64,000 bases of DNA from the NCBI RefSeq assembly GCF_047948215.1, contig NC_134456.1:200086034-200150033 (forward strand), written 5' to 3'. The position numbers and the translations under genes were made by a program. Positions 13,901 to 27,000 of the stretch are shown here, one piece after another. The notes below the pieces were generated by a model, which did not search any database, was not told the DNA's origin, and saw only the letters and a list, made by a program, of their open reading frames with translations. Source of the stretch: Lycorma delicatula. Taxonomy: Eukaryota; Arthropoda; Insecta; Hemiptera; Fulgoridae. Numbering within the stretch: position 1 is the first letter of the stretch; each line of letters begins with the position of its first letter.

Positions 13901-16009
13901 TTCATTCTATTCCTTTCCACTTTATGAACCAAGAATGTTGTTTGTATCACCAGTTAAAACCTTAAAACGTAAACCAATAACGTATTTGTGCACGGTTAAG
14001 AAAGTAAAACTAATTACAAAAGGATAAGTCTACGTCTAAGAAAAGAAGTAAAGAATTCTGTGGCATTCTCATTTTATAATACTTAAAATTATTAACAATT
14101 AAGAAAAGGCAATACACATAAAATTCAGTGACAACGGATTTTTTTTCAGTGATAATACTTTTAAAAAAAAAAACATAATTTCTTTGCCTTTGGAGAATGG
14201 TAGATTTGTATTAAAGTATTAAATCTGTTCAGTATTATTTCTATTCCTTCCGATTATCATTGGGAAATAACAGAACGTTGCTAGATTTTTGCATGTCAAG
14301 AAAAGGAAAACTAAATAAATGATAAAAAAAGAAATACTGAACAGTTATCTAACCTTAATTTTTCAAATAAAATTTCATAAAAAAAATAAAAATATATCTT
14401 TAGATAAAAAGGACAGCTAGCTATTCCGATGAACTGGATTTTCTTTGCAGAGATAATTTACATGAAAATTTAAAATTACCTTTAAAATAGCAAACAGTAC
14501 AAAAAATATTATATATATTCAAAAACCGATAAAAATACAAAATCAATAATAAATTTGTTTCCAGTAATCGTTTTACAGTAACCTTTTAAAGAAGGATTGA
14601 AATTAACCTTGATGTACGACTGCATACTAAAAATAAAAGTGTTCATATATTTTTAGTCTTTTCATTTATTTTGTACCTATTTTTCACTAGCAAATTTATT
14701 TACGTTGTCATTTAAAAGTAACTGTAACTCTTGAAAATGATGAAGTACTAATGCAGATTTGTAATTCAGAAATATACCACGATGATATGGTATGCTACAA
14801 TGATATGATAATAACACAGAATATGCTAATGCACCGGTTATAATTTTGTTTAAGTTCGAAGATTAAAAATATCGATCAAAAAGTAGATATAGTCTTATAC
14901 ACTAAGGGATTGTGTTGTTACAGAAACCTCTGGAGACTGTATTATGTGTTAACAAAAGAAAATTCTTTTTCCACTTCTTGGGTTACACTGTAACTTAATT
15001 TTGAATCAAGTTGTTGAAAAGTGAACAAACATATTTTATGCAGGGTATTGTCATTTCCTACAGGAATAGATGATTTATGTTACAAAAATTCAGTAAATTA
15101 TTTGTACTAATATTTTTTTTTTATTAAATGAGAACGAAATTGGGATTTGAATACTGAAGATTCATCTTGATGATAATAAATGCTGTAAAAATATTCCAAG
15201 AAACTGTAATATCTAAATCAGAACCAAACTACCAGCTCGCTATCGAAACTACTATTTTATTGCACTTTTCTGGATGTATCTAATTATTTATAAAAATTCT
15301 AGAATGAATCCTTTTTTATCGTAAAAATTTAAAACTCATTCTTCATAAAGGACATCAAATTAAAATTTTCGGAATCTGCGCCTTGTTTTTTGTCAATGAA
15401 ATGTACAAGTATGGCTGATTTACACAGCCTAATTCAAACTCAAATAACTAAGAATGTGATGACAGTATTGTATTGGTCCTCTAGCGATCTGGATCACTGA
15501 AATTGTTGCTTTTATTTTTCATTTTCAGAATTACTTTCCCCCTACCCACAAAAAAGTAAAGAATATAATTCTCCTGGAATGAAATTTAATAAAGAAATGT
15601 GCTATTTACCACACAGTTGAACAAAAGGCTATGAAATAACCGACTTAAACAAAAGTTTTTAACAAAAATATCACTTCAAAATACTTTTAAAAGCAATTAA
15701 AAATAGATGATCAGTAGACATTATTCATTTTTCATAACTCTTACTTTTTATGATTTCATTACATACATAGGTTATAAGGGATAATTTTGTATTAATAAGT
15801 TAGGAAACATTTTGTAGGCTAATCTTATTATTAGAATTATTAGCCAATAGAAAAATTCATTATTGGATACAAAAAAAATTATTATGGTCGATGGGTTTTA
15901 TTAGATAAATATTTTGGAATGACAAAATTAAAAGTGTAAAGCATCATGAAAAAATTGAATTTAAGCAATATATCCTTACATTTAATCTGCTGTCACTGAC
16001 TAAATTACC
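10918..16009. other. AT-rich spacer
   Basis: About 5 kb with no recognisable gene or transposon domain. There is a short (TA)n at about 12199-12216 and a slightly GC-richer patch at 13740-13900 (many CCC runs) that I cannot identify. Short open frames at 12884-13075 and 13803-14027 lack any family signature. Confidence 0.6.
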
Positions 16010-16179
16010 GGGTAAGCCATATAAAACTGGTCTCAGCCATCTGACACAGTATCTTCCGACACATATTGTGTCAGAAAATGGTATTTTTGTCGCGTATTGT
16101 TGAATTCATTGGCTAACTCATAAGCCTTCACCCTACCCTTCCGTTCAGAGTCTGTAGTATTTGTGCGTTATGGTGTATT

Positions 16180-17062
16180 CAACTGAGTAGCGTGTTATCA
16201 TTGTGAAAAAATATGCTCGCAAAACTTCAATAAATTTGGTTCGTGAAAGTTTGAAGGGGCGTATCCTAGAAGTAATGTTTCTATAAAATCAACAATTCAA
16301 AATGTAGATTTTTCCTGGACGCAAAACAAAGTGTCCTCATTAGCGCCAGATTAAGATTTAGATTTAGTGAAGAGAATTGTATTGGAAGGAGTACTCAAAA
16401 GTCAACACGACAATTAGCCCAACAAACAGGAATTTCTCGAACATCGTGTCGCCGTATACTTCACAGTTTACAAATGAAAGCCTATCATGTGAGTGTTGTA
16501 CATGAATCAAAATAAAATGATACGGTTAAACGAGCAAATTACTGCTAGTGGCTTTAACAGAATATTAGCGAAGGATTCCTTGATCGCTTTCTCTTCATTT
16601 CAACGTTAAATCTCAGAGTAAGTGGTACTTACACAAAACCCAAATGACACCCATCATAGACCACTACATGATTTAAAAATTGGCGTTACGTATGCAATTT
16701 CTGGAAGCCGGGCCATTGGACTATTAATCTTTGAGAAGACGTCTATACGATACGATACGGTTTATACCGACGTCTATTTACTACTGTACGAAAAATTTAC
16801 GCACTCCTTGAGTCCAGAAGAAAATTGTTGTGGATACTTTCAACAATACGGAGGGACTTGCCACACTTCTAATCATTCTCCCTCTCGAATCCACCGAGAT
16901 TTCACAAAGGTAAAGCAATCAGTAAGGCCTTATGACCATCCCAATCTCCATACTTATCGCCGTACGATCTTTACCTCTGGGTTTATCTGAAAGGGATAAT
17001 CTACAAGAACAACCCACGAACGTTTGAAGAATTGAAAGACAACACATGACAAGACATTAATA
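16180..17062 (+). pseudogene. Mariner-type transposase, N-terminal and central part
   Basis: Translation in shifting frames starts with VYSTEYRVIIVKKYARKTS and continues with STRQLAQQTGISRTSCRRIL (helix-turn-helix region, about 16400-16460) and KAYHVSVVHES. It then gives RPLHDLKIGVTYAIS (about 16655-16700) and SPEENCCGYFQQYGGTCHTSNHS (about 16810-16880), where family members have a DGA-type catalytic Asp before TCH; here that position reads Tyr. The segment that should carry the first catalytic Asp (DEAWF) is deleted or scrambled near 16590-16625. The reading continues as ERDNLQEQPTNV to the insertion point of the R1-like element. The protein is non-functional. Confidence 0.8.
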
Positions 17063-17660
17063 TTACGAGGTGCCCGTTTGGTCGCATAGGTTGGATATGA
17101 ATAGAGAAATTATTCAAAATTTAAGAAGTGCCCAGCCCAGAGTCTTAATTGTATGCACTGGTATTTTTAAAACAATCTCCTACGAGGCTATCACCGTATT
17201 GCGAAAGGCTCTCCCAATCGATTTAGTGGTGAAAGTTCGGACAGCCATGTGGAGATTGCGAAGAGGCCGGGAGGCTCAGGTATTTGGGATGCGGTTTCGA
17301 ACCGGGCCAGTACCGAAGCGGAACGGTGATCACAATGCACCGGATCTAAATTTCGTTTAGTTGCCTATCTCCCGCCTGCGGAAGAGGCTACAGAGCCTCG
17401 CAATGGAAACATGGGAGCTGGAATGGGTCACCACGACTAAGGGAAGATTCTTGTATAAGTTTATACAGGATTTGGGGGGATGGTATGTCTCTTGCTCGCT
17501 TTTAAGGGTAACAGATGCCAGGGTGCGCACCAACGCTAACTTGAACCAATATCTCTTTCGGTTCCGCCTGGTGGCTGATGAGTTATGCGTCTGCGGGAAG
17601 GTCCAGTCAAATGAACACCTGATGTTTGACTACCTGCTCTTGGGAGGGCTAGGGATCGGG
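17063..17660 (+). pseudogene. R1-like ORF2 C-terminal region
   Basis: Two adjoining frames give NLRSAQPRVLIVCTGIFKTI and SYEAITVLRKALPIDLVV, the segment after RT typical of R1-clade pol. They continue with NLNQYLFRFRLVADELCVCG and KVQSNEHLMFDYL, the C-terminal Cys/His region (C-x-C...H). The final Cys expected after the His is replaced (FDY). The coding region runs into a SINE at 17668. Only the last quarter of the normal protein remains. Confidence 0.8.
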
Positions 17661-17667
17661 CCACCCT

Positions 17668-17977
17668 TTTTAATATTATTTTTCCTGTTTAGTCACCGGT
17701 AATTACCGTTCAGATAATTCTTCAGAGGGTGAATGAGGATGATATGTATGAGTGTAAATGTAGTGCAGTCTTGTACAGTCTCAAGTTTGACCATTCCTGA
17801 GATGTGTGGTTAATTGAAACCCAACCATCAAAGAACAACGGTATCCACGATCTAGAATTCAAATCCGTGTAAAAATAACTGACTTTACTAGGACTTGAAC
17901 GCTGAAACTCTCAACTTCCAAATCAGCTGATTTGCGAAGACGCGTTCACCATTAGACCAACCCGGTGGGTTGGAGAC
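17668..17977 (-). mobile_element. tRNA-derived SINE, copy 1 (full length)
   Basis: The element is in reverse orientation. Its tRNA-like head is at the right (ACCCACCGGGTTGGTCTAAT, box A-like), followed by the palindrome AAATCAGCTGATTT, a box B-like AAATCC-type segment, a unique body, and an A-rich tail at the left after CTAAACAGGAAAAA. Exact 11-bp duplications CGGGCCACCCT flank it at 17657-17667 and 17978-17988, extending to 14 bp with one mismatch. It sits inside the R1-like element and is therefore younger than it. SINEs encode no protein; pol III transcription from the internal promoter and borrowed LINE reverse transcriptase are general knowledge of the class. Confidence 0.9.
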
Positions 17978-18552
17978 CGGGCCACCCTGGAACTAAGAAG
18001 TCAAGGGGAAAATTGGCCACTAAAAAGCGGCGAGTCAATGTGGCGAGAGCCGCATTGTCGGACCATGTGAGAGTTTCTAGATGCGGTTGCTTTGTTCAAC
18101 TGGCATCCGTAATTTGCTTAAGGGAAAGACTGTTACGGCATTGCCGTGGGAAGCTAACCCTGAGTATGGCTGACCACCAGCCAATTATTATGGCTCCAGG
18201 CGCTATAACATGGTGGACAAGTACTTGCTGGCATTCAGCGACCTAGGCGTGGCAGTGAATTGCTGCCTAGACGAAATAAAAATATTATGGATGTCATATA
18301 TATCTTTAGTAGCTGACGGAGAGTACCTACCCACTTCAGCAAATATATGACAAATGAGCGGTTGGGACACGTAAGCCGATGGTGTATGGCACCACGGTTA
18401 GTCCGCTCATGCTGTTAGGAGCTATGTTAGGATACTAGTCGCTAAACTGTTCGACGCTCAGTTGCTGTTTATGGCACAGACATTCAGTCTTATGTTTTAG
18501 GATGACCGAATGGGGTGGGATAAATGCCAAGCAAACCAAAAATACATTGATA

Positions 18553-18660
18553 GAATTCAAGTTGGAGAATTGTGAAAAGTTTTTCTGAACACGATTCGCC
18601 GTGCGAAACTATGTATAATGGCTGGTGTGAGCATTTTGAACAGAGACCTTAAAATTACGT
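18553..18660 (+). pseudogene. Mariner-type transposase, C-terminal part
   Basis: After the R1-like insert the transposase resumes with RIQVGEL, a stop, then KVFLNTIRRAKLCIMAGV, matching the usual C-terminal end of this transposase group (a helix with NTIRRAxLCI and an end a few residues later). Together with 16180-17062 this accounts for most of a roughly 300-350-residue protein, broken by stops and frameshifts. Confidence 0.75.
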
Positions 18661-18849
18661 TGCAACATTGCAAGAATTTCTTTTTTCAAAAGCACTGTAA
18701 TCGAAAATCAATAAATGTAAGTAATTTAATATTAAGTTTTTGGTTTTCATTTCTAATTCTCATTTTTAAGTGTTTAATTCCGAGGAAGGGTATTATTTGG
18801 CCTAATCTGTATATCAATAAACTACACACTATGTAGCATTTCTAAAGAA

Positions 18850-20096
18850 GATCTCAGTTGAAAACTAATAATTTTTATTTAACTATACTTCCTAAACACT
18901 TTGGAATAAACTGTCTCTACTTTTAAATTTCTTAAAATTATTAGGTACATTTGGAAACAGAAAACTAACAATGTAATTTTGTAAAATACAATCGTACATA
19001 TAGTATTAATTAAAAGCAATCGCTAGATGAAAAAAGAAACTAAATATATAATGTTCAAAGCACTATTTATATTTTGTAAGAAGAGTACAACTATATTTAT
19101 CTTCATTTAGAGCGACAGTAAATATACAAACCTCTTGAACAAATGTAACGATTTAATCTGACTGGGTAATTGGGTAACTTTATCAGATTATCTAAACGGA
19201 AAAGAAAATGATATACACTGTTGTAAAACAAGCAATCAGTGTCTTAACATAACCTGTAATAGTTATTATTAGTGTTCTGCATCCACATATATTAACAGTA
19301 AAACATAAGTAAAACTATATTAATGAGAAATTATATTAATTTTAAATTACTGAACACTGATTTAGGCCTAATTAAATCGTAAAAAAAATCCGGTCAAAAT
19401 AACATTTATCATGCCTACATAAGTTTGTAGGTCTATAACTTGTATAAACACAGTTATGCACACAATTATAGGTGTAAATTGAGGCTTCTACTTATTTCAA
19501 AAAATTTAATTAAAAGTATTACTACAAATTATGCTGTTACTGCAACGCATCGGTCAAGAGAGCAGTAATTATTATTAAAAGGAATTTGGAGTCCCGGCTT
19601 AACCCATAAGAACCGTAAGATCCACACGTAAATTCACTCCCCCAATCAAATGACATAAACACTACGGAAGCAATAAGTGCACAGAATCCGTAACAGAGAC
19701 TTAGGGATGGACCTATATCTGCCTTTATGACGGATCCACTGAGCAACTAATCAAAACCCACAAATCGCTAACAGACAGGAAGGTCCCAAGATCAGAAAGT
19801 AAGAGGCTTACCCACGAAAAACTGTCAACGAGACATATAGTTCCATCCAAAGATATGTTTTAAGATATTGCGGGCATCCGTCTTGTCCACGGTATCAACA
19901 GTTAAGAAATAGTTTTACCCTGCAACGTGAGCTACTCATTACAAATCAAGTATTTCGCTATTATCGACTCAAATATATGCTGCTTTAACAAACGGTTACA
20001 GATTCACACAAACGTAGGCTTACATTTACCCCCAAAATAGTACGGCTGCTTTAAATATCAAAATTTTCTATCAATTAGAGTTTCTAGTAGTAAGCA
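18850..20096. other. Spacer with an unidentified GC-richer patch
   Basis: Mostly AT-rich. The patch at about 19530-19900 is GC-richer and has interrupted open frames on both strands (a 69-codon frame at 19537-19746 on the minus strand). It looks like another transposon remnant by composition, but I recognise no motif and make no call. Confidence 0.5.
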
Positions 20097-20106
20097 ATTT
20101 TTAACT

Positions 20107-20391
20107 TAACCCATCGGGTAGGTCTAGTGGTGAACGCGTCTTCGCAAATCAGCTGATTTCGAAGTCGAGAGTTCCAACGTTTAAATCCTAGTAAAGGCAG
20201 TTACTGCTATACGGATTTGAATAATAGATCGTGGATACCGGTATTTTTTGGTGGTTGGGTTTCAGTTAACCACACATCTCAGAAATGTTGACCTGAGACT
20301 GTACAAGACTACACTTCATTTACACCCATACCTCATTCATCCTCTAAGTAATACCTGACGGTGATTCCAGGAGACTAAACAGGAAAAATCT
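20107..20391 (+). mobile_element. tRNA-derived SINE, copy 2 (full length)
   Basis: Same family as the 17.7-kb copy. The head begins TAACCCATCGGGTAGGTC, with box A-like TCTAGTGGTGAACGCG, the palindrome AAATCAGCTGATTT, and box B-like GTTTAAATCCTAG. The shared body follows (GATCGTGGATACCGGT, TTAACCACACATCTCAG), with a CTAAACAGGAAAAATC end. Exact 10-bp duplications ATTTTTAACT flank it at 20097-20106 and 20392-20401. Confidence 0.9.
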
Positions 20392-20401
20392 ATTTTTAAC
20401 T

Positions 20402-22090
20402 ACTTCCTAGCTAGAAAGAGTTATATATACTCGGTTTGCAGTAATTACTGACGATAATAGAGGCCGTTAAATCAGACCCAGTTAGATAAAAAACGTAGTT
20501 CCTTTTAACCGGTTGCACATAAATATCTGTACAAATTGATGATTTAACAATATTATTAATTTAAATATCATAATGAGGAATTAGTAATGTCCCTTCAGGA
20601 GGCTCCAGTCTCAGGAATTATTCCTTAAAACATTTTACTGTCATCACAGAATTCAGAAAGAAAGGAAGGAGGAATTATCTCACAAATAAGAATAATTATT
20701 AATTTTCAAGTACATTGTATTTTTGCTACAGCCAACGAAATTGATGAGCTGCTTTACTTTGTAAATTTTTGTACGAATTAAATTTTATTTTTATGTAACT
20801 TTTCATTAGAGAATGATTAAGATGACGGTCAAGAAGGGTGTCTGACTAACATTAGATAAAATATTTCGCCAAATTCTATAAAAATTGGGATAATGGAGTA
20901 TTACACCACTTTGCACCAATAAATAACTGGCTAATTACTTGTTTTATTTAATAATATGTAACTTTGCTCGAACTTCTTATCGTTTAACACAGATCCAATT
21001 TTTAGTTTTTAAGAGCTAAAAATAATTTAAGCTACAAACTAAAAATTTTAAATTTCATTTTTTTACTTCACTGTTTGTTTTTTAATCCTTTATTAAGTTT
21101 TTACGTATAGCGAAAAAAGAAAATTAGAAGCACTTAAATAAAGTGATAGGTATATATCTGCATCAATACATCAAAAACGCTTTTGTAGATAGATAAAGTA
21201 AGTTAACAATAGGAGAAGGAGCGAAAGATAATGAGAAACAGAGATGAAAACAAAGGAGATGTTAGAGGAATTTTGGAAAATGGAACAGCCGAAGAGATGA
21301 AAGTTTAATTTAATGAACGATATTTGAAAGCTAGCAAACTGCAAAAGAATCAGGCAGAGAAGTGAAAAAATAAGGGGTAAAGCTTCTGACATACTAAAAG
21401 GAGTATTTATGATCTGAGAAAAGCAAAGTAAACAAAGTGGAATAGAGTTGGGAAGGCATTAAAGATCTACAAATTCTGAAAGAAATTTCTACACAATGAT
21501 GATGTTATACAAGCTATTTTGATTTTTAACTGTAGAAAAGGTTATTTAATTTGATTACACTTCAGTAGCGTAGTGATAAAAGTTAACAGTTACGTAACAT
21601 TTGTATCGCGGTGCTAATTATGCGTTATTCAAATACTTTTAACGAAATTCCTCAGTACATCAATGAATCAAGTTGTCTTATGACCCTTAAAGATGGATAA
21701 AATGTTAAATAATTAATTCGTCATATAATTTTCAGTTTGATAAATAATGTTCAATAAACTTCCAATCCCACCTTGTTTCGTACTAAGATAATAAACTGCA
21801 AAACGACGTAGAAAGTAAATGTATAACAAAAATAACAATCAATGTTACCACATACCGACAACTCGTGATTTATTTTGAAATTAAAGATTAACTTTTGTAA
21901 AAATCCTGCAGATACACAAATTGTGAAATATTTCAGTTAACTACTTCCTTCAACTAAACATGATTTTAATGCTATCATTTTTATTTTATCTTAATATAAT
22001 TACTTTAAATAGAAGTAATTTTTTATTAAAAATCCTACACCATTTCAAAATAACGAATAATTACAGCTCTATCAAACATCAGCCCTTATA
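20402..22090. other. AT-rich spacer
   Basis: No gene recognised. The 73-codon minus-strand frame at 21171-21392 is Leu/Phe/Ser-rich and lies in purine-rich DNA; it has no family resemblance. Confidence 0.6.
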
Positions 22091-23620
22091 CTCTAGCAAA
22101 GTGGTCTTATGAGAATGGCACGGCGTTTAGTACAGAGAAGATCTTTCACAGAATATTCTCTCTCCCAGAGAGTACCAGAGCTCTCTCAACATATGCATTC
22201 TCTCTTACAGAAATTAATTTAGTGTATGAGGTTTGTTATTTTGGTCTATTCCTGGATACAAAAATGACGTGGAAGAAACATGATGAAAAGACGTCAGAGA
22301 AAGTAAGAAATACACTAAATATACATAAAACATTGCCTGGGAAGCAGTAGGAGTGCTCTTTATGAATGTTAAACTTAACATAAAAGATTTACTTTAAACC
22401 TGTCTTGCTGCAGGGGTGTGAGGTGCTGACGTCGGCAAACTTGATTGAGATGAAACGTATACAGAAACACGCCATGCGACTTATTAGTGCGGCTGTGAAA
22501 ACAACACTTATCCTGGCATTGCAAGATGGTAATTTAAATAGAACGATTAGCAATTCTTCAGTACTAGAAATTAACTAGATTGCCTATTGACTACTGCTGG
22601 CCCCGCATAAGCCCCGCATAAACGCCGTTTAAAAACACAAAAGGGTTTTATATAAATGGTCATATAGGTAAATCAGGAGTTTGTTCCTGCTTATAGCGTA
22701 GAGAATTTTGAACTTCCAGAATGCTCATTACGTACATTCAACATTGAAGCTAGGCTGGACTTATATAGGCTATTGAGGTAACCGGATGTTGATGGATGCT
22801 ATTAACGTCATCGCGCAAAAGTTTATACAAGAACACTATCTCGAGTCAGAATGGTCCCATATTTATACTGACGGCTCTTTGAAGGAGGATGGTGGGTGCG
22901 TTGGAGTTGGTATCTATGGTTCTCTTTCCAATTTTTATTTAACATCAAACTCATTTCAATGAAGAACTGGAGGCAATTAACAACCTTCAAAAGAGATGTT
23001 GGCCAAATCTGAACTTCCCAGTAAATTAGTATCGTTTTGCCATTCTAAATCTGCTCTTCAAGAGATCTCATCGTCTCTCAATAATGTCAAAAATATTTGA
23101 AATTAAACACTCTGTTGGCTGATTAGGTGAAGTTCTTTCAGTTATCTTTCAATGGAAAACATCTCCTTCTAGAATTAAAGGAATTGAAAAGGCTGACTTG
23201 GCGAAGCGAGGACCCCGAATAATGATGAATGAAACACGTACCTTATTTTTTATCATTCCATTATAAATGTTATAATCCGAAGGTTTAAACAAAAGTTCCT
23301 AAATTATATAAAAACTCAGTTGGAAGATAAATAGTATATAGTTACAATTAATGGCAAGAACATAATCCTGAAAATCCTCGAAGGGAATCTGTGACAGTCT
23401 TCAGGATGATTACGGGTCATAACTGCCTTGCAGAATATCTTTTCAGGATGAAAATCCTGGCATCTCCTGAGTGTGTCATCTGTAGCAGTGAAGGTTCTGT
23501 TATGAATTGGAGTCATTAAAGTGCATGTAAAGAACTGACTGATTATAGAACATGTCTGATGAAACATTATACTCGAAAGCCAGAAATGTAATGACATTGT
23601 ATTAATAAATTGAGAAGAAA
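22090..23620 (+). pseudogene. I-like LINE ORF2 remnant: RT end, RNase H, Cys/His tail
   Basis: In shifting frames the plus strand gives the end of reverse transcriptase (YFGLFLDTKMTWKKHDEKTS, about 22230-22300). An RNase H domain follows at about 22850-23110: YTDGSLKEDGGCVGVGIYG carries the first catalytic Asp, a frame-shifted EELEAIN the Glu, and CHSKSALQEISS the position of the next Asp, which reads His here. The C-terminal segment LAEYLFRMKILASPECVIC, with a following H and C, matches the Cys/His motif after RNase H in I-like elements. RT, RNase H and a terminal Cys/His motif in this order point to the I clade. Many stops and frameshifts show long decay. Confidence 0.75.
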
Positions 23621-23639
23621 ATGTCAACATAATAAAAAA

Positions 23640-23950
23640 GGTATAAAAAGAATCACTTAGGAAATTTCAAAACCAATTTACTTACGTACAAAAAGATCTA
23701 TTCCTTTAGATATTCGTATAATAATGTAATTTGTAAACAAAAATTTAAATAGATATTACATAATAAAATTTCGTACATTAATAAATTACAAACTAGCTTG
23801 TAAATAGATTTTTTTGTTGTAAATGGAATATTATAGATAAAATCTCAAGATGGTTTCTTTAGATTGCACTTATATATATGTATTTTAAATTAAAATATAG
23901 TTTTCTCTTAGGTGAATGTAAATAAAATAAAGTTGTATTATTAAATATTC

Positions 23951-24002
<52 letters not shown>

Positions 24003-27000
24003 CCTTATAAATACACATTTAATGTTATTACTCAAAGGATGTAAGAATAACCACATAACTAAAAGTAGTTAAAAGTAAACCCACACACATTAACCATGAC
24101 CAAAAGGATAAAAAGGTTTTTACTTTCTTTAAGCAGTAGAAACAATTTTGACCACTAGAGTTTATCCAATAAGTAGTCTGTAATTGTTGTTTTGAAGAAA
24201 AACAAAGCGAAAAAATAAAACTTATTTACGTAACTACAAAGTTCTATGAGCAATAAGTATTACTAAGCGCACACTTTATGAAACAAACATAAATTATAGC
24301 GGTAGATATATAATTTTGATTATTTTGTAATTAACCAAAAACAGTTAATAATTTGACCCTTCATACCACGTAATTTTTTATTCACTCTTCTATGGCTTTC
24401 GCTTCCTGAAGGACTCATGAGCTGCCTCGAGCTTTATTCTGAATTTGATTCAGTCTGTAACTGTGATTCCTCGGATCATTATTTCTCATCACCTACACTT
24501 TTCTCTTATTTTTGATCCTCGTTTCCATATTTTTACCTCACTACATGTGTTTTCTTCCTATATTAAGTTTTAAGATAATCCTGAAGCACACTCACCATTC
24601 GACATCTAACATGAAAAAAATAAAAAATACCAAAACAAGAAATGACGATGATGTCAGGATGGTCGCAGAGTTGTTAGATTTTTAAATATTAAATATTATC
24701 ACATTGAAATATTTTTTTGAATATATACATAATATAAATTTAATACAAATATAAATGATAAAAACAATATTATTGTAACTTTGGTTTTCCCTATAATTAT
24801 TTTGATAACTGTCAACTCTGAGATAGATCCTTCGCACACATTCTCTTTTTTTTCTTTACCAATTATTAGAAATTACGATATCTTCAGTATCCTTTTAAAG
24901 CATCCATAATTTTTATTCCATCGTCATTTTTTGTAGAACTTTCTACTTTCTTTTTTCAAGTTATTTTAATTAACCCCCTTAAGATTAGTTCTAGCTAGTT
25001 GGCTTTTCTATTTTGAATTGTTTATTCTGAGTCATCTTAATTACTCTCCTTATCACTTCTCTTAGTGCATATATTATATTATTATATCATATAATCTTAG
25101 TCCATATTATCTTGTTAATTACATAAGTATCATTTCTTGAAATAATTATGTACGATAAATATTGAAATTGTATGAAGTAAATAATAATTATGAAAGTAAT
25201 TTATATTTCACTCAGTCTCTAAAAAAACAAAAACACACCAATGCCCAAAAAAGATAAAAATACCTTTAAAGAACAATGTAGAATTTTGAATTAATGCTTA
25301 TAATAGTAGAATTAATGATTTTTTTACAACTCGTATTTGTGAAGAAAGGTAAAAATTAAATTATTAATACAAATTAAAATAAAATTTAAAAAATTGAACA
25401 AAAATTTGTCATAAAAAATCAATAAATTTAAACATCTACTACTCTTAAATGTCTGTTATTAAAACTTTTGAAAATACTACGTTAATAATGGCAAATATCT
25501 TTATAAAATATTTGACAGTAATTTATGATGAAAAAAGAATAGTTCGTTGTAGCAGCAGTAGAATGGATAAAGAAAGAAAAATAATGTTGAAGCTATAAAA
25601 CAAACATTTTTCTTAAATGAATTCTACTTGATAAAATTAAAAAAACGGAAAGAAATGAAATATTAAAATCTTTTAAGAATGAGGTAAAAAGAATAATATA
25701 AGATGATGATAATGACGATGACGATGAATCTTACTTATATTTTTAATAATATATAAGCTACTTTTATATTTTATGTCTCCATTTCTTTCTATAAAGCTCT
25801 TTCTTAGTAGTTAATATATTTTCATAAATCGTTTTGTAAATAACTTAATAATAATACATAAAATATTTCACTTATTAGTATTAATAACTTCTTGTTAGTT
25901 GAGTTTAGTTTTACAATGGAAAAACTAAGCGTATACTTCTTAATTATATTAATCAAAAACAAACATCTTGTTTTATAATTAATTATTTTAAAAATAAAAT
26001 AAACACTTTTATTTACAATTTATTTATTCAAAAAGAATTAAGTTATTTAAAAAAAATAAATATGCAAACTTTAGTTTTAATACATTATTTATGTTGCAAT
26101 CTGCAGTAATACATTTTAATTATTAATACATAATTACAATATTATCAATTACATGTGTAAATGGATTACATTTTTATTATGCTTCGCTTAATTGAAAAAG
26201 AATTTCAAACCTGAGAGAATATTTTTACAGATACAATAATTCAAAATGTTTATGAATCTGTTTATATGTTCCCTTAAATCGGAGAAAATTTTAATGATCG
26301 ATTCTTTTGCTACTGTGTTTAATTAGTGTTGAAATAAGTATTTCATCAACAACTTTTACAAAACATTTTGAAATTTCAAACGGGATGGTTCCTTCCACTA
26401 ATTTGTAGTAAAATATTTGTGATTTACTGATTATGGATGAATTTTAGAAAACAATTTCAGGACAAAAACTTAAAAAAAGAATTTGAAATAATCATACGAA
26501 ATAGTTTTATTTTTTTGTTTAAATTCCCCCAAGGGAACTCTCAGAACACTGAGTAAATCAGTTTATTCTTGTAAGAGAAATTTGTCTTATTACTAAAAAT
26601 AACTTTATTCACCACTATATCTTGTAATATTTGTTGAATAAATTTTTTTATTCGCTGCTCTACGTTTAATAAGGTTTTATCCCAATAGAAGTTTTTTAAT
26701 GAATTTACTTTGTTCGTGATTATCTAGGTTTGTTTGGGTAGTCTATGCTGACAAAAAATAAAGTTTTTAAAAATGGTGAATTAAAAGGTAACCAGTAATG
26801 TCAGATGATGTTGAAAGATACATCCATACTTTCTTGCGAATACACCAGGAAATACCCACCAAGAAATACCCAGAAATACTCAAGTATAATATTATATTTG
26901 AGAATTTATAAATCCATTCTTGTAGCAATAATTGTTGACAAAACTTGATACATACATACATACATATACATTTATGGACTGTATATTTAAATTCGACAAA

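Larger units (their letters stand above)
17063..18543 (+). mobile_element. R1-like retrotransposon fragment inserted in mariner
   Basis: A 5'-truncated R1-like element lies between ACATTAATA (17054-17062) and ACATTGATA (18544-18552), an 8-of-9 duplication of transposase sequence. Removing the insert joins the transposase in frame at an Asp-Ile codon pair, which supports the boundaries. The 3' end is A-rich (AAGCAAACCAAAAAT). The body holds the C-terminal part of ORF2 (17063-17660, continuing past the SINE) and a long GC-rich 3' region to about 18540. Its 3' region does not match that of the 9-kb and 32-kb R1-like copies, so it is a different family. Confidence 0.8.
16010..18840 (+). mobile_element. 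Mariner/Tc1-superfamily element, decayed and interrupted
   Basis: The body is a decayed transposase (16180-17062 and 18553-18660) split by a 1.48-kb R1-like insertion. The outer limits are estimates: I could not prove terminal inverted repeats, although a GC-richer segment with CTGACACA/TGTGTCAG arms at about 16040-16075 lies just upstream. It is of the arthropod IS630-Tc1-mariner transposase type. Confidence 0.7.

Noticed and set aside
17668..17977. A functional tRNA gene in the SINE heads
   Set aside because: Box A- and box B-like segments are present, but the anticodon region is replaced by a palindrome and the acceptor stem does not pair; these are SINE heads.
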